From positions 1 to 40,175 of the forward strand of contig JAEYUL010000057.1 in assembly GCA_023432565.1 (NCBI GenBank): a stretch of 40,175 bases of DNA, in the 5' to 3' direction. The notes beneath the pieces were generated by a model. The model was not told where the DNA came from. It made no database searches and worked only from the letters and a program-made list of their open reading frames with translations. Shown piece after piece: positions 15,501-24,805 of the stretch. The position numbers and the translations under genes were made by a program. This DNA comes from Actinomycetes bacterium. GTDB lineage: Bacteria; Actinomycetota; Actinomycetes; Actinomycetales; Cellulomonadaceae. Within the stretch, counting starts at the first letter, position 1, and every line of letters begins with the position of its first letter.

Positions 15501-16970
15501 TCAGGGGCGCAGGGCCAGCGTGCTGGCCTCGACGGGGCGGGGGAGCTCCGTCGCACCTGACAGGTACGTGTCGACGGCGGCGGCCGCGGCGCGGCCCTCC
15601 GCGATCGCCCACACGACGAGTGACTGACCGCGACCGGCGTCACCGGCGACGAAGACGCCTGGTACCGCGGTGGCGTAGTCGTCGGTCCGGGCGAACGCCC
15701 CGCGCGGCGTGAGCTCGAGCCCGAGCTGCGCGACAGCGGTCTGGGTCTCGGGGCCGGTGAAGCCCATCGCGACCAGCACGAGGTCCACCGGAAGGGTGCG
15801 CTCGGTGCCGGGCGTCGGCACGCGCCGGCCGTCCGGCAGGTACTGCGTGGTGGCGAGCCGTAGCGACGCGACGCGCGTCCCGCTCTCGTCGGGCTCGAAC
15901 GCGACGGTCGAGGCGAGGTAGGCGCGCTCGCCGCCCTCCTCGTGCGAGGACGAGACCTCGAACAGGATCGGGTCCGTGGGCCACGGCTGGTTGGCGGGAC
16001 GCTCGGTGGGCGGCCGCTTGCCGATCGCGAGCGTCGTCACGGACGCGGCACCTTGGCGCAGGGCGGTGCCCAGGCAGTCCGATCCCGTGTCGCCGCCGCC
16101 GATGATGACGACGTGCTTGCCCTCCGCGGTCACCTGACCGGGCACGGGCTTGCCCGCGACCGCGGCGTTGGCCGGGTGCAGGAAGTCCATCGCGAACATC
16201 ACGCCGTCCAGGTCGTTGCCGGGCACCGCGAGCTCGCGCGGGACGGTCGCGCCGGTGGCGATCACGATCGCGTCGTAGCGCGCCTGCAGCTGCTCCCACG
16301 TCAGGTCACGGCCGATCTCGACACCGGGGCGGAACCGGGTGCCCTCGGCCTCCATCTGCGCCAGGCGACGGTCGATGTGCACCTTCTCGAGCTTGAAGTC
16401 CGGCACGCCGTAGCGCAGCAGGCCGCCGATGGCGTCGTCACGCTCGTACACCGCGACCGTGTGGCCCGCGCGCGTCAGCTGTTGCGCGGCGGCCAGGCCC
16501 GCCGGGCCCGAGCCGACGACGGCCACGGTGTGGCCGGTGAGCCGCTGCGGCACCTGCGGCGTGACGAGGCCACGTGCGAACGCCTCGTCGATGATCGAGA
16601 CCTCGATGTTCTTGATCGTCACGGGCGGCTGGTTGATGCCGAGCACGCACGACGTCTCGCACGGCGCCGGGCAGATGCGACCGGTGAATTCCGGGAAGTT
16701 GTTGGTCGCGTGCAGCCGCTCGCTCGCGTCGGCCCACTGCTCGCGCCACACCAGGTCGTTCCACTCGGGGATCAGGTTCCCGAGCGGGCAGCCGTTGTGG
16801 CAGAACGGCACGCCGCAGTCCATGCAGCGCCCAGCCTGCTCCTTGAGGAACGGCTGGCCGTCCTCGAGGTGTGCGTGCACGTCCTTCCAGTCACGCAGCC
16901 GCACCTCGACGGGGCGGTTCGGCGGGAGCTCACGCTCCCGCACCTTCAGAAAGCCACGGTGGTCAGCCAC
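15501..16970 (-). CDS. gltD: Glutamate synthase small (beta) subunit
   Basis: A 489-residue FAD/NADPH oxidoreductase that passes electrons to the large subunit GltB. The N-terminal third has the 4Fe-4S cysteine clusters CMDCGVPFCHNGCPLGN (about residues 47-63) and CPAPCETSCV (about 99-108). The FAD motif VAVVGSGPAGLAAAQQL lies near 150 and the NADPH motif VVIIGGGDTGSDC near 290. A second FAD segment, GVFVAGDAGRGQSLVVWAI, is near the C-terminus. The GTG at 16970 overlaps the gltB stop by 8 nt, with GGAGG inside the gltB end, so the two subunits are made in balance. The upstream in-frame extension is gltB shadow. Confidence 0.97.
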   Translation of the reverse strand: MADHRGFLKVRERELPPNRPVEVRLRDWKDVHAHLEDGQPFLKEQAGRCMDCGVPFCHNGCPLGNLIPEWNDLVWREQWADASERLHATNNFPEFTGRICPAPCETSCVLGINQPPVTIKNIEVSIIDEAFARGLVTPQVPQRLTGHTVAVVGSGPAGLAAAQQLTRAGHTVAVYERDDAIGGLLRYGVPDFKLEKVHIDRRLAQMEAEGTRFRPGVEIGRDLTWEQLQARYDAIVIATGATVPRELAVPGNDLDGVMFAMDFLHPANAAVAGKPVPGQVTAEGKHVVIIGGGDTGSDCLGTALRQGAASVTTLAIGKRPPTERPANQPWPTDPILFEVSSSHEEGGERAYLASTVAFEPDESGTRVASLRLATTQYLPDGRRVPTPGTERTLPVDLVLVAMGFTGPETQTAVAQLGLELTPRGAFARTDDYATAVPGVFVAGDAGRGQSLVVWAIAEGRAAAAAVDTYLSGATELPRPVEASTLALRP

Positions 16971-19900
16971 GGGCCACCTCCAGGATCTGGTCCCACACGC
17001 CGGGGGCGGCCGGGTCGAGGCCCTCGGCCTCGGCCTTGGCCAGCGCGCGCCGGACGCGTGCGAACTCGGTGGGCAGGATCCGGGTGAAGCGCGAGCGCCA
17101 GTCACCCGCGAGCAGCTCGGCGGCGACCGGGGAGCCCGTGTCCTGCTCGTAGCGCACGAGCAACGAGTGGACGAGCGCGGCATCGTCGTCGTCGAGCGGG
17201 GCGAGCGACAGCTCGCCCGAGCGCACGGCCTCGACGTTGACGAGCTCGGGCTGCAGGTCCAGCACGAACGCCGTGCCGCCGGACATGCCCGCCCCGAGGT
17301 TGCGGCCGGTACGCCCGAGCACGACGACGGTGCCGCCGGTCATGTACTCGCACGCGTGGTCGCCCACACCCTCGACGACGAGCGTCGCACCCGAGTTGCG
17401 CACCGCGAACCGCTCACCGGTCAGGCCGCGCAGGAACGCCTCGCCCGACGTCGCGCCGTACCCGATCACGTTGCCGGCGATCACGTTGTGGCTCGACGAG
17501 AGCACCGAGCTGCGATCCGGGCGCAGGACGACCCGGCCGCCGGACAAGCCCTTGGCGACGTAGTCGTTCGCGTCGCCGAACAGGCGCAGCGTGATGCCGC
17601 GCGGCAGGAACGCGCCGAACGACTGCCCGGCGGACCCCGTCAGGGTCACGTCGATCGTGTCGTCCGGCAGGCCCGCCCCGCCGTAGCGCCGCGTCACCTC
17701 GTGCCCGAGCATCGTGCCGACCGTGCGGTTGACGTTGCGGACCGGCAGCGAGATGCGCACCGGCTCGCCGCGCTCGAGCGCGTCCGTGGACAGCGCGATG
17801 AGCTGGTTGTCCAGAGCGCGCTCGAGTCCGTGGTCCTGGTCCTTGGTGTGGTGCAACGCCGAGCCGGGCTTGGGCTCCGGCACCGCGAGCACCGGGGCCA
17901 GGTCGAGGCCCTGCGCCTTCCAGTGGTCGATCACCTCGCGCGTCTCGAGCAGCTCGACGTGACCGACGGCCTCCTCGATCGAGCGGAAGCCCAGCGCGGC
18001 GAGGTGCTCACGCACCTCCGTGGCGATGAACTCGAAGAACGCCTCGACGAACTCGGGCTTGCCCGTGAACCGTGCGCGCAGCTCGGGGTTCTGCGTCGCG
18101 ACGCCCACGGGGCACGTGTCGAGGTGGCAGACCCGCATCATGACGCAGCCGGAGACGACGAGGGGCGCGGTCGCGAAGCCGAACTCCTCGGCGCCCAGCA
18201 GCGCGCCGATCACCACGTCGCGACCCGTCTTGAGCTGCCCGTCCACCTGCACCACGACGCGGTCGCGCAGGTCGTTCATCACCAGCGTCTGCTGGGTCTC
18301 GGCCAGGCCGATCTCCCAGGGGGTGCCCGCGTGCTTGAGCGACGTGAGCGGGCTCGCGCCCGTCCCACCGTCGTGCCCCGAGATGAGCACGACGTCGGAG
18401 TGCGCCTTGGCCACGCCCGCGGCGATCGTCCCGACACCGAACTCCGAGACCAGCTTGGTGTGGATGCGTGCCCTCGGGTTGGCGTTCTTCGCGTCGTGGA
18501 TGAGCTGCGCGAGGTCCTCGATCGAGTAGATGTCGTGGTGCGGCGGGGGCGAGATCAGCCCGACGCCGGGCGTCGAGTGCCGCGTCTTGGCGACCCACGG
18601 GTACACCTTGTGGCCCGGCAGCTGACCGCCCTCGCCCGGCTTGGCGCCCTGCGCGAGCTTGATCTGGATGTCGTCGGCGTTCGTCAGGTACTCGGACGTC
18701 ACACCGAACCGGCCCGAGGCGATCTGCTTGATCGCCGAGCGTCGCTCCGGGTCGTGCAGGCGCTCCGGGTCCTCGCCGCCCTCGCCCGTGTTCGACTTGC
18801 CGCCGATGCGGTTCATCGCGATCGCCAGCGTCTCGTGCGCCTCGGCGGAGATCGAGCCGTACGACATCGCTCCCGTGCTGAAGCGCTTGATGATCTCGCT
18901 CACGGGCTCGACCTCGTTGAGCGGCACGGGCTCACGCACGCCCTGCTTGAAGCTGAGCAGCCCGCGCAGCGTCATCAGGCGCTTGCTCTGCTCGTCGACG
19001 CGCCTGGTGTACTGGCGGAAGACGTCCATCTGCCGCGTGCGCGTCGAGTGCTGCAGGCGGAAGACGGTCTCCGGGTCGAACAGGTGGTCCTCACCGTCAC
19101 GGCGCCACTGGTACTCGCCGCCGACCGCGAGCCGCTGGTGCGGCTGGCGGTTGCCGGAGGCGGGGTAGGCGTCCGCGTGCCGGGCCGCGACCTCGGCCGC
19201 GATGACGTCCAGGCCGATTCCGCCCAACCGGCTCGTCGTGCCGGTGAAGTACCGGTCGACGAGTGGCTGCGACAGGCCGATCGCCTCGAACACCTGGGCG
19301 CCGCGATAGGACGCGATCGTCGAGATGCCCATCTTGGACATGACCTTCAGGACGCCCTTGCCGAGCGCCTTGATGAGGTTCTTGACCGCCTTCTCGGGGC
19401 CCACGTCACCGAGGTAGCCGTGCCGCGCGAGGTCCTCGACCGTCTCCATGGCGAGGTAGGGGTTCACCGCGGCCGCGCCGTAGCCGATCAGGAGCGCGAC
19501 GTGGTGCACCTCGCGCACGTCGCCGGCCTCGACGACGAGCGAGATCTGGGTGCGCGTGTGACGCCGCAACGTGTGGTGGTGCACGGCGCTCAGCAGCAGC
19601 AGCGACGGGATCGGGGCGAGCTCGGCGTCGGAGTTGCGGTCCGAGAGCACGACGAAGCTCACGCCGTCCGCGACCGCGCGGTCCACCTCGGCGAAGATCT
19701 CCTCGAGCCGCGCCTCGAGCGCCGCTCCCCCGCCCGAGGCGGGGTACAGACCACGGATCGTCGTCGCGCGGAACCCGTGCTTCGGCTCCTTGTGGACGTG
19801 CACGATCTTGGCCAGCTGGTCGTTGTCGAGCACGGGGAACGGCAGGACGAGCTTGCGCGCGTGCTGCGGACCGTCCTCCAGCAGGTTCGGCTCGGGGCCG

Positions 19901-21522
19901 ATGGCCCCGCCGATCGCGGTGACGAGCTCCTCACGGATCGCGTCGAGCGGCGGGTTGGTCACCTGGGCGAACATCTGCGTGAAGTAGTCGAACAGCAGGC
20001 GAGGCCGCTGCGACAGCACGGCGACGGGCGTGTCGGAGCCCATCGCGCCCAGCGGCTCGGCACCGGTCGCCGCCATCGGCGTCAGGAGGACCTTGAGCTC
20101 CTCCTCGGTGTAGCCGAACGCGCGCTGGCGCCGGCGCACGGACGCGGCGGAGTGCGCGACGTGCTCGCGCTCCGGCAGCTGCTCGAGGTAGACGGAGTTC
20201 TCCTCGACCCACTGCGCGTAGGGCCGCTGCGCCGCGAGGCCGGCCATGACCTCGGAGTCGGCGATGATCCGGCCCTGGCCGGTGTCCACGAGGAAGAACA
20301 GCCCCGGCTCCAGCCGTCCCTTGGCGACGATCGAGGAGGGGTCCAGGTCCAGCACGCCGGACTCCGACGCGCAGACGACCAGGCCGTCCTCGGTCACCCA
20401 GTACCGGCCGGGCCGCAGGCCGTTGCGGTCCTGCACCGCACCGATCAGCGTGCCGTCCGTGAACGTCATCGCAGCGGGCCCGTCCCAGGGCTCCATGAGC
20501 GTCGAGTGGTACTCGAAGAACGCACGCGTCGCCGGATCCATCTGCGCGTGGTTCTCCCACGGCTCCGGGATCATCATCATCACGGCGTGCGGCAACGAAC
20601 GCCCCGACAGGTGGAGCAGCTCGAGCACCTCGTCGAAGCTGCCGGAGTCCGAGCCGCCGGGCGTGCAGACGGGCAGCAGCGGCGCGAGGTCGCCCAGCTC
20701 CTCGGAGGCGAGCATGCCCTCGCGTGCCGCCATCCAGTTGCGGTTGCCGCGCACGGTGTTGATCTCGCCGTTGTGGGCGATCATCCGGAAGGGCTGGGCC
20801 AGCGGCCACGACGGGAACGTGTTGGTCGAGAACCGCGAGTGCACCAGCGCGATCTCGGACGCGTACCGCGGGTCCGAGAGGTCGGCGAAGAACGGCTCGA
20901 GCTGCCCGGTGGTGAGCATGCCCTTGTAGGTGATGGTCCGGGCGGACAGCGACGCGAAGTACACGCCGTGCTCGCGCTCGACGCGCTTGCGCAGGCGGTA
21001 GGCGCGGCGGTCGAGGGCGATGCCGGACAGCTCGCGCGACGGGTCGGCCACGACGAGCTGACGGAACACCGGCATCGACGCACGCGCCGTCGGACCGACG
21101 AGGTCGGCCGTCACGACGACGTCGCGCCACGCCAGGACGTCCAGCTTCTCCTCCGCCGCGACGGCCTCGACGGCCGCGACCACGGCGGCCCGCTCGGCCT
21201 CGTCCTGCGGCAGGAAGGCCATGCCGATCGCGTAGTAGCCGACGGGCGGCAGGTCGGCGTCGACGACGTCGCGCAGGAACGCGTCCGGGATCTGGGTGAG
21301 GATGCCGGCGCCGTCACCGGAGTCCTCCTCGGCGCCCACCGCGCCGCGGTGGTCGAGGTTGAGGAGCGCGGTCAGTCCCGCGTCGACGATGTCGCGACCG
21401 GGTGTGCCGCGCAGGGTCGCGACGAACGCGAAACCGCAGGCGTCGTGCTCGGCCGACGCGTCGTACAGGGGGTACGGCGCGCGGTCGGGCGACGTGCTCG
21501 GCAAACCGCTGGGCGACGTCAT
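16963..21522 (-). CDS. gltB: Glutamate synthase large (alpha) subunit
   Basis: A 1519-residue enzyme that makes two glutamates from glutamine and 2-oxoglutarate. A 28-residue propeptide precedes the nucleophile Cys29 (EHDACGFAF), which becomes the N-terminus of the class II glutaminase domain (about 29-430). A central domain, the FMN/synthase domain (about 830-1250, with SGHDGGTGASP and the 3Fe-4S cysteines C-x5-C-x4-C in CVMMRVCHLDTCPVG) and the C-terminal beta-helix rich in Gly (GGTVVVLGRTGRNLGAGMSGG) follow. The ATG at 21522 has GAGGA 8 nt upstream; an alternative GTG at 21537 is less likely. Upstream lie a leader hairpin, a plausible -10 TATCGT and a perfect Crp/GlxR-type site. Confidence 0.97.
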   Translation of the reverse strand: MTSPSGLPSTSPDRAPYPLYDASAEHDACGFAFVATLRGTPGRDIVDAGLTALLNLDHRGAVGAEEDSGDGAGILTQIPDAFLRDVVDADLPPVGYYAIGMAFLPQDEAERAAVVAAVEAVAAEEKLDVLAWRDVVVTADLVGPTARASMPVFRQLVVADPSRELSGIALDRRAYRLRKRVEREHGVYFASLSARTITYKGMLTTGQLEPFFADLSDPRYASEIALVHSRFSTNTFPSWPLAQPFRMIAHNGEINTVRGNRNWMAAREGMLASEELGDLAPLLPVCTPGGSDSGSFDEVLELLHLSGRSLPHAVMMMIPEPWENHAQMDPATRAFFEYHSTLMEPWDGPAAMTFTDGTLIGAVQDRNGLRPGRYWVTEDGLVVCASESGVLDLDPSSIVAKGRLEPGLFFLVDTGQGRIIADSEVMAGLAAQRPYAQWVEENSVYLEQLPEREHVAHSAASVRRRQRAFGYTEEELKVLLTPMAATGAEPLGAMGSDTPVAVLSQRPRLLFDYFTQMFAQVTNPPLDAIREELVTAIGGAIGPEPNLLEDGPQHARKLVLPFPVLDNDQLAKIVHVHKEPKHGFRATTIRGLYPASGGGAALEARLEEIFAEVDRAVADGVSFVVLSDRNSDAELAPIPSLLLLSAVHHHTLRRHTRTQISLVVEAGDVREVHHVALLIGYGAAAVNPYLAMETVEDLARHGYLGDVGPEKAVKNLIKALGKGVLKVMSKMGISTIASYRGAQVFEAIGLSQPLVDRYFTGTTSRLGGIGLDVIAAEVAARHADAYPASGNRQPHQRLAVGGEYQWRRDGEDHLFDPETVFRLQHSTRTRQMDVFRQYTRRVDEQSKRLMTLRGLLSFKQGVREPVPLNEVEPVSEIIKRFSTGAMSYGSISAEAHETLAIAMNRIGGKSNTGEGGEDPERLHDPERRSAIKQIASGRFGVTSEYLTNADDIQIKLAQGAKPGEGGQLPGHKVYPWVAKTRHSTPGVGLISPPPHHDIYSIEDLAQLIHDAKNANPRARIHTKLVSEFGVGTIAAGVAKAHSDVVLISGHDGGTGASPLTSLKHAGTPWEIGLAETQQTLVMNDLRDRVVVQVDGQLKTGRDVVIGALLGAEEFGFATAPLVVSGCVMMRVCHLDTCPVGVATQNPELRARFTGKPEFVEAFFEFIATEVREHLAALGFRSIEEAVGHVELLETREVIDHWKAQGLDLAPVLAVPEPKPGSALHHTKDQDHGLERALDNQLIALSTDALERGEPVRISLPVRNVNRTVGTMLGHEVTRRYGGAGLPDDTIDVTLTGSAGQSFGAFLPRGITLRLFGDANDYVAKGLSGGRVVLRPDRSSVLSSSHNVIAGNVIGYGATSGEAFLRGLTGERFAVRNSGATLVVEGVGDHACEYMTGGTVVVLGRTGRNLGAGMSGGTAFVLDLQPELVNVEAVRSGELSLAPLDDDDAALVHSLLVRYEQDTGSPVAAELLAGDWRSRFTRILPTEFARVRRALAKAEAEGLDPAAPGVWDQILEVARG

Positions 21523-21540
21523 CTCTACCGTCCTCACAGT

Positions 21541-21560
21541 GCCCCGGACGGGTCCGGGGC
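21541..21560 (-). promoter_or_regulatory. Leader hairpin in the gltB 5' untranslated region
   Basis: An 8-bp perfect stem (21541-21548 with 21553-21560) with a tetranucleotide loop lies 18 nt before the gltB ATG, just upstream of its ribosome binding site. It could affect translation, RNA stability or early termination. No known riboswitch class is recognisable. Confidence 0.4.
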
Positions 21561-21610
21561 TCGCACGAACTTGGGGGGATCGGGACGTCGTCGGCCCTGA
21601 GTGCTGGGCG

Positions 21611-21616
21611 ACGATA
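21611..21616 (-). promoter_or_regulatory. Candidate -10 box of gltB
   Basis: TATCGT on the minus strand matches the TANNNT form of actinobacterial -10 boxes, in a locally AT-richer stretch. The predicted start of transcription is near 21604, giving a leader of about 80 nt. No good -35 box is seen, which fits an activator-dependent promoter. Confidence 0.4.
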
Positions 21617-21650
21617 CAACCCCGTCGGTGCGGGAAGGCGCATCACCCGA

Positions 21651-21666
21651 TGTGACCAGGCTCACA
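21651..21666. promoter_or_regulatory. Perfect Crp/GlxR-type operator upstream of gltB
   Basis: The sequence is TGTGACCAGGCTCACA, a perfect match to both half-sites of the Crp-family consensus TGTGA-N6-TCACA. It is centred about 54 nt upstream of the predicted gltB transcription start, a typical activator position. In actinobacteria the likely protein is a cAMP-responsive Crp/GlxR regulator. Confidence 0.6.
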
Positions 21667-21705
21667 CCGAACCCGGTCGTTGTCCGGGACGGCGAGGCCT
21701 GGTTG

Positions 21706-22668
21706 TCACGTGGCCAGGCGACCGTCCTCGTCGTCCGCCGGGACGGTGGCCTCGTCGGCCGCCGCGCCCTGCGGGTCGTCCTCGTGCTGGTCCTGCCGCT
21801 GCGTGGTGGGTCCCTGCAGGCCGTCCAGCATCACGGTCGACTCACGTCCGGGATGGCGACGCCCGACCAGTACGAACGCTACCAGCGCGCCGAGTCCCAC
21901 CAGGATCGACGTCCAGACGTTGAGGCGCAGCCCGAGGAAGCCGTGGGCCGGGTCGATCCGCAACAGCTCGATCCAGAGGCGACCCGAGGTGTAGACCACG
22001 ACGTACAGCCAGAACACCCGGCCGTGGCCGAGCCGGAACCGGCGGTCCGCCCAGATGAGGAACACGGCGCCCAGCAGGTTCCACACGAGCTCGTACAGGA
22101 ACGTCGGGTGGAACAGCGTGCCCGCCGCATGACCCGCCGCCTCGGCGACCGCGTCGTCCACGCGCAGCCCCCACGGCAACGTCGTCGGACCGCCGAACAG
22201 CTCCTGGTTGAACCAGTTCCCGAGGCGCCCGATCGCCTGCGCCACGAGCAGGCCCGGCGCGAGCGCGTCGGCGAAGACGGTCAGCCGGACACCGAGCCGC
22301 CGGCAGCCGATCCACGCGCCGAGCGCGCCGAGCGCCACGGCGCCCCAGATCCCGAGGCCGCCCTCCCAGATCGCGAACGCCTTGACGGGGTTGCCGCCCT
22401 CGCCGAAGTACGCGTCGGGTGAGGTGATGACGTGGTAGATCCGGCCGCCGACGATCCCGAACGGCACGGCCCAGAACGCGATCTCGACGACCTGGTCGGG
22501 ATCGCCGCCGCGCTCCTTCCACCGGCGCTGCGTCAGGAGCACCGCCGCGACGATGCCGAGCAGGATCGCGATCGCGTACGCGCGCAGCGGGACCGGGCCC
22601 AGGTACCACACGCCCTGCGACGGGCTGGGGATCGCTGCCCGCAGGGCCGCCTCGAGCGCGGTCGTCAC
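21706..22668 (-). CDS. lgt: Prolipoprotein diacylglyceryl transferase
   Basis: A 320-residue polytopic membrane enzyme that attaches diacylglycerol to the lipobox cysteine of prelipoproteins, such as the FKBP lipoprotein encoded near the right end of this window. The Lgt signature AIGRLGNWFNQELFGG (about residues 139-154) carries the conserved Arg and Asn. Seven hydrophobic segments, a conserved FGIVGGRIYHVI segment (about 70-81) and YTSGRLWIELLRID (about 225-238) are present. The last 50 residues are a hydrophilic Asp/Gln-rich tail typical of actinobacterial Lgt. The start is GTG at 22668, overlapping the trpA stop by 4 nt (GTGA). The trpA-lgt pairing is common in this phylum. Confidence 0.96.
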   Translation of the reverse strand: MTTALEAALRAAIPSPSQGVWYLGPVPLRAYAIAILLGIVAAVLLTQRRWKERGGDPDQVVEIAFWAVPFGIVGGRIYHVITSPDAYFGEGGNPVKAFAIWEGGLGIWGAVALGALGAWIGCRRLGVRLTVFADALAPGLLVAQAIGRLGNWFNQELFGGPTTLPWGLRVDDAVAEAAGHAAGTLFHPTFLYELVWNLLGAVFLIWADRRFRLGHGRVFWLYVVVYTSGRLWIELLRIDPAHGFLGLRLNVWTSILVGLGALVAFVLVGRRHPGRESTVMLDGLQGPTTQRQDQHEDDPQGAAADEATVPADDEDGRLAT

Positions 22669-23525
22669 CGGTCCGCTCCCCCGGCCGTCGGCCGGTCGCC
22701 GGCCCGGACGCCCGCCGCGAGCTGCGCCGTCAGGTGCGAGAGCCGGTCGATGCCGGCCGACTCGTCCGGCGCGTCGACCAGTGCTCGCACCAGGGCCGAG
22801 CCGACGATCACACCGTCCGCGTACGTCGCGACCTGCGCCGCCTGCTCGGGGGTCGAGACGCCGACCCCCACGCAGACGTGCGCCGCGCCTGCCGCGCGCG
22901 TGTCGGCGACGAGGGCCTCGGCGCGCGACCCGACCGTGGCCCGCTCACCCGTGACGCCCATCGTCGACGCGGCGTAGACGAAGCCGCGGGACGCCGCGAC
23001 GGTGGTCGCGAGCCGCTCGGGGGTCGAGCTCGGCGCGACGAGGAACACGCGGTCCAGCCCGTAGGCGTCCGAGGCTGCGATCCAGTCGGCGGCCTCGTCA
23101 GGGATGAGGTCCGGGGTGATGAGGCCCGCACCCCCGGCCGAGGCCAGGTCACGCGCGTACGCCTGCACGCCGTAGCGCAGCACGAGGTTCCAGTAGGTCA
23201 TCACCAGGATCGGCGCACCGCGGCCCGCGACCTGCTCGACCACCGTGAGCGTGTCGCGCACGCGGGTGCCGCCGCGCAGGGAGTGGTCCACCGCGCGCTG
23301 GATGATCGGCCCGTCCATGACCGGGTCCGTGTAGGGCATACCGAGCTCGACCGCGTCGGCTCCCGCGTCGATGAGGGCGCGCACCGCGTCGACCGAGCCG
23401 GGCACCGTGGGGTACCCGACCGGCAGGTAGCCGATGAGCGCTGCCCTGCCCTCGGCGGCGCACCGGTCGAGCAGCGGCCCCGTCGTGACGCGCGTCGCGT
23501 CCGTGCTGGCGTCCACCAGGCTCAC
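22665..23525 (-). CDS. trpA: Tryptophan synthase alpha subunit
   Basis: A 286-residue TIM-barrel enzyme that cleaves indole-3-glycerol phosphate to indole and glyceraldehyde 3-phosphate; the indole is channelled to TrpB. The catalytic Glu and Asp lie in VELGMPYTDPVMDGPIIQRA (about residues 60-79). The phosphate-binding end VGVGVSTPEQAAQV and DGVIVGSALV are present near 218-245. The family normally has YSDP where this has YTDP, a mild change. The start is GTG at 23525, overlapping the trpB stop by 4 nt, and the stop overlaps lgt, so trpB-trpA-lgt are translation-coupled. Confidence 0.97.
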   Translation of the reverse strand: MSLVDASTDATRVTTGPLLDRCAAEGRAALIGYLPVGYPTVPGSVDAVRALIDAGADAVELGMPYTDPVMDGPIIQRAVDHSLRGGTRVRDTLTVVEQVAGRGAPILVMTYWNLVLRYGVQAYARDLASAGGAGLITPDLIPDEAADWIAASDAYGLDRVFLVAPSSTPERLATTVAASRGFVYAASTMGVTGERATVGSRAEALVADTRAAGAAHVCVGVGVSTPEQAAQVATYADGVIVGSALVRALVDAPDESAGIDRLSHLTAQLAAGVRAGDRPTAGGADR

Positions 23526-24805
23526 CGGTCCCCCTCGTGCTCGTGCTCGTCCAGCAGACCGAACCAGCGGGCCGCCGTGGCCACGTCCTTGTCACCGCGA
23601 CCCGAGAGGTTGACCAGGATCACCGGCTCGTCGGACCACTGCGCCGCCTGCGCGCCGAGCTGGATCGCACCCGCCAGCGCGTGTGCCGACTCGATCGCCG
23701 GGATGATCCCCTCGGTGCGGCAGAGCAGGCGGAACGCCTCCATCGCCTCGTCGTCGGAGACGGGCAGGTACGTCGCGCGGCCGATGTCGTGCAGCCACGA
23801 GTGCTCCGGTCCCACGCTCGGGTAGTCCAGGCCGGCCGAGACCGAGTGGCTCGGGATCGTCTGCCCGTCCTCGTCCTGCAGCAGGTAGGACCGTGCGCCG
23901 TGCAGCACACCGGGCGCCCCGCCCTGGAACCGCGCCGCGTGGTCACCGTGCCCGAGGCCGCGACCGCCCGCCTCGAACCCGAACAGGCGCACACCCTCGT
24001 CGTCGAGGAACGCGTTGAAGATGCCCATCGCGTTCGAACCGCCGCCGACGCACGCCGCCACCGCGTCGGGCAGCCGGCCGATCTCGGCGAGCAGCTGCGC
24101 GCGCGCCTCCTCGCCGATGACCTTGTGGAAGTCGCGCACCATCTCGGGGAACGGGTGCGGGCCGGTCACCGTGCCGAGCAGGTAGTGCGTGGTCTCGACG
24201 TTCGCGACCCAGTCACGCAGCGCCTCGTTGATCGCGTCCTTGAGCGTGCGCGTGCCGATCGTCACCGGCACGACCTGCGCGCCGAGCAGGCGCATCCGCG
24301 CGACGTTCAGGGCCTGGCGCTGCGTGTCCTCCTCGCCCATGTACACCGTGCACTCGAGCCCGAGCAGGGCGGCGGCGGTGGCCGTGGCCACGCCGTGCTG
24401 CCCGGCACCCGTCTCGGCGATGACACGCGTCTTGCCCAGGCGCTTGACGAGCAGCGCCTGGCCGAGAACGTTGTTGATCTTGTGCGAGCCGGTGTGGTTG
24501 AGGTCCTCACGCTTGAGGAAGACCCGGGTGCCGCCTCCCACGTGCCTGGCGAAGCGCGGCACCTCGGTCAGCGGGCTCGGCCGGCCCGTGTAGGTGCGGT
24601 GCAGCCGCGCGAGCTCCGCGCCGAACGCCGGGTCGGCCAGCGCCTTGTGGTAGGCGGTGTCGAGCTCGTCGAGCGCGGCGATCAGCGCCTCCGGCACGAA
24701 CCTGCCGCCGAACTCACCCCAGTACGGCCCGACGTGCGTCGCGAGCGAGCCCAGGCGCGGCTCCTGACCCGGCACGAGCGGGCGGCCTGCGAAGTCCGCC
24801 GTCAC
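23522..24805 (-). CDS. trpB: Tryptophan synthase beta subunit
   Basis: A 427-residue PLP enzyme that condenses indole with serine to tryptophan. The PLP lysine lies in HTGSHKINNVLGQALL (about residues 98-113). The family segment ETGAGQHGVATATAAA, the phosphate-binding CVGGGSNAMG (about 247-256) and the C-terminal VNLSGRGDKD are all present. It is a TrpB1-type protein, fitting the linked trpA. The GTG at 24805 overlaps the trpC stop by 4 nt; a longer open frame upstream is trpC shadow. Length and motifs are complete, so this half of the pathway looks intact, in contrast to trpE. Confidence 0.97.
   Translation of the reverse strand: MTADFAGRPLVPGQEPRLGSLATHVGPYWGEFGGRFVPEALIAALDELDTAYHKALADPAFGAELARLHRTYTGRPSPLTEVPRFARHVGGGTRVFLKREDLNHTGSHKINNVLGQALLVKRLGKTRVIAETGAGQHGVATATAAALLGLECTVYMGEEDTQRQALNVARMRLLGAQVVPVTIGTRTLKDAINEALRDWVANVETTHYLLGTVTGPHPFPEMVRDFHKVIGEEARAQLLAEIGRLPDAVAACVGGGSNAMGIFNAFLDDEGVRLFGFEAGGRGLGHGDHAARFQGGAPGVLHGARSYLLQDEDGQTIPSHSVSAGLDYPSVGPEHSWLHDIGRATYLPVSDDEAMEAFRLLCRTEGIIPAIESAHALAGAIQLGAQAAQWSDEPVILVNLSGRGDKDVATAARWFGLLDEHEHEGDR

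Noticed and set aside
16429..21600. A plus-strand open frame of 1723 codons opposite gltB and gltD
   Set aside because: It is antisense to two clear enzymes, extremely rich in Arg, His and Asp, and has no domain. In very GC-rich DNA stop codons are rare in such shadow frames.
21697..21719. Six-bp hairpin at the lgt stop codon as terminator
   Set aside because: The stem is short and begins inside the coding sequence; I do not consider it convincing.
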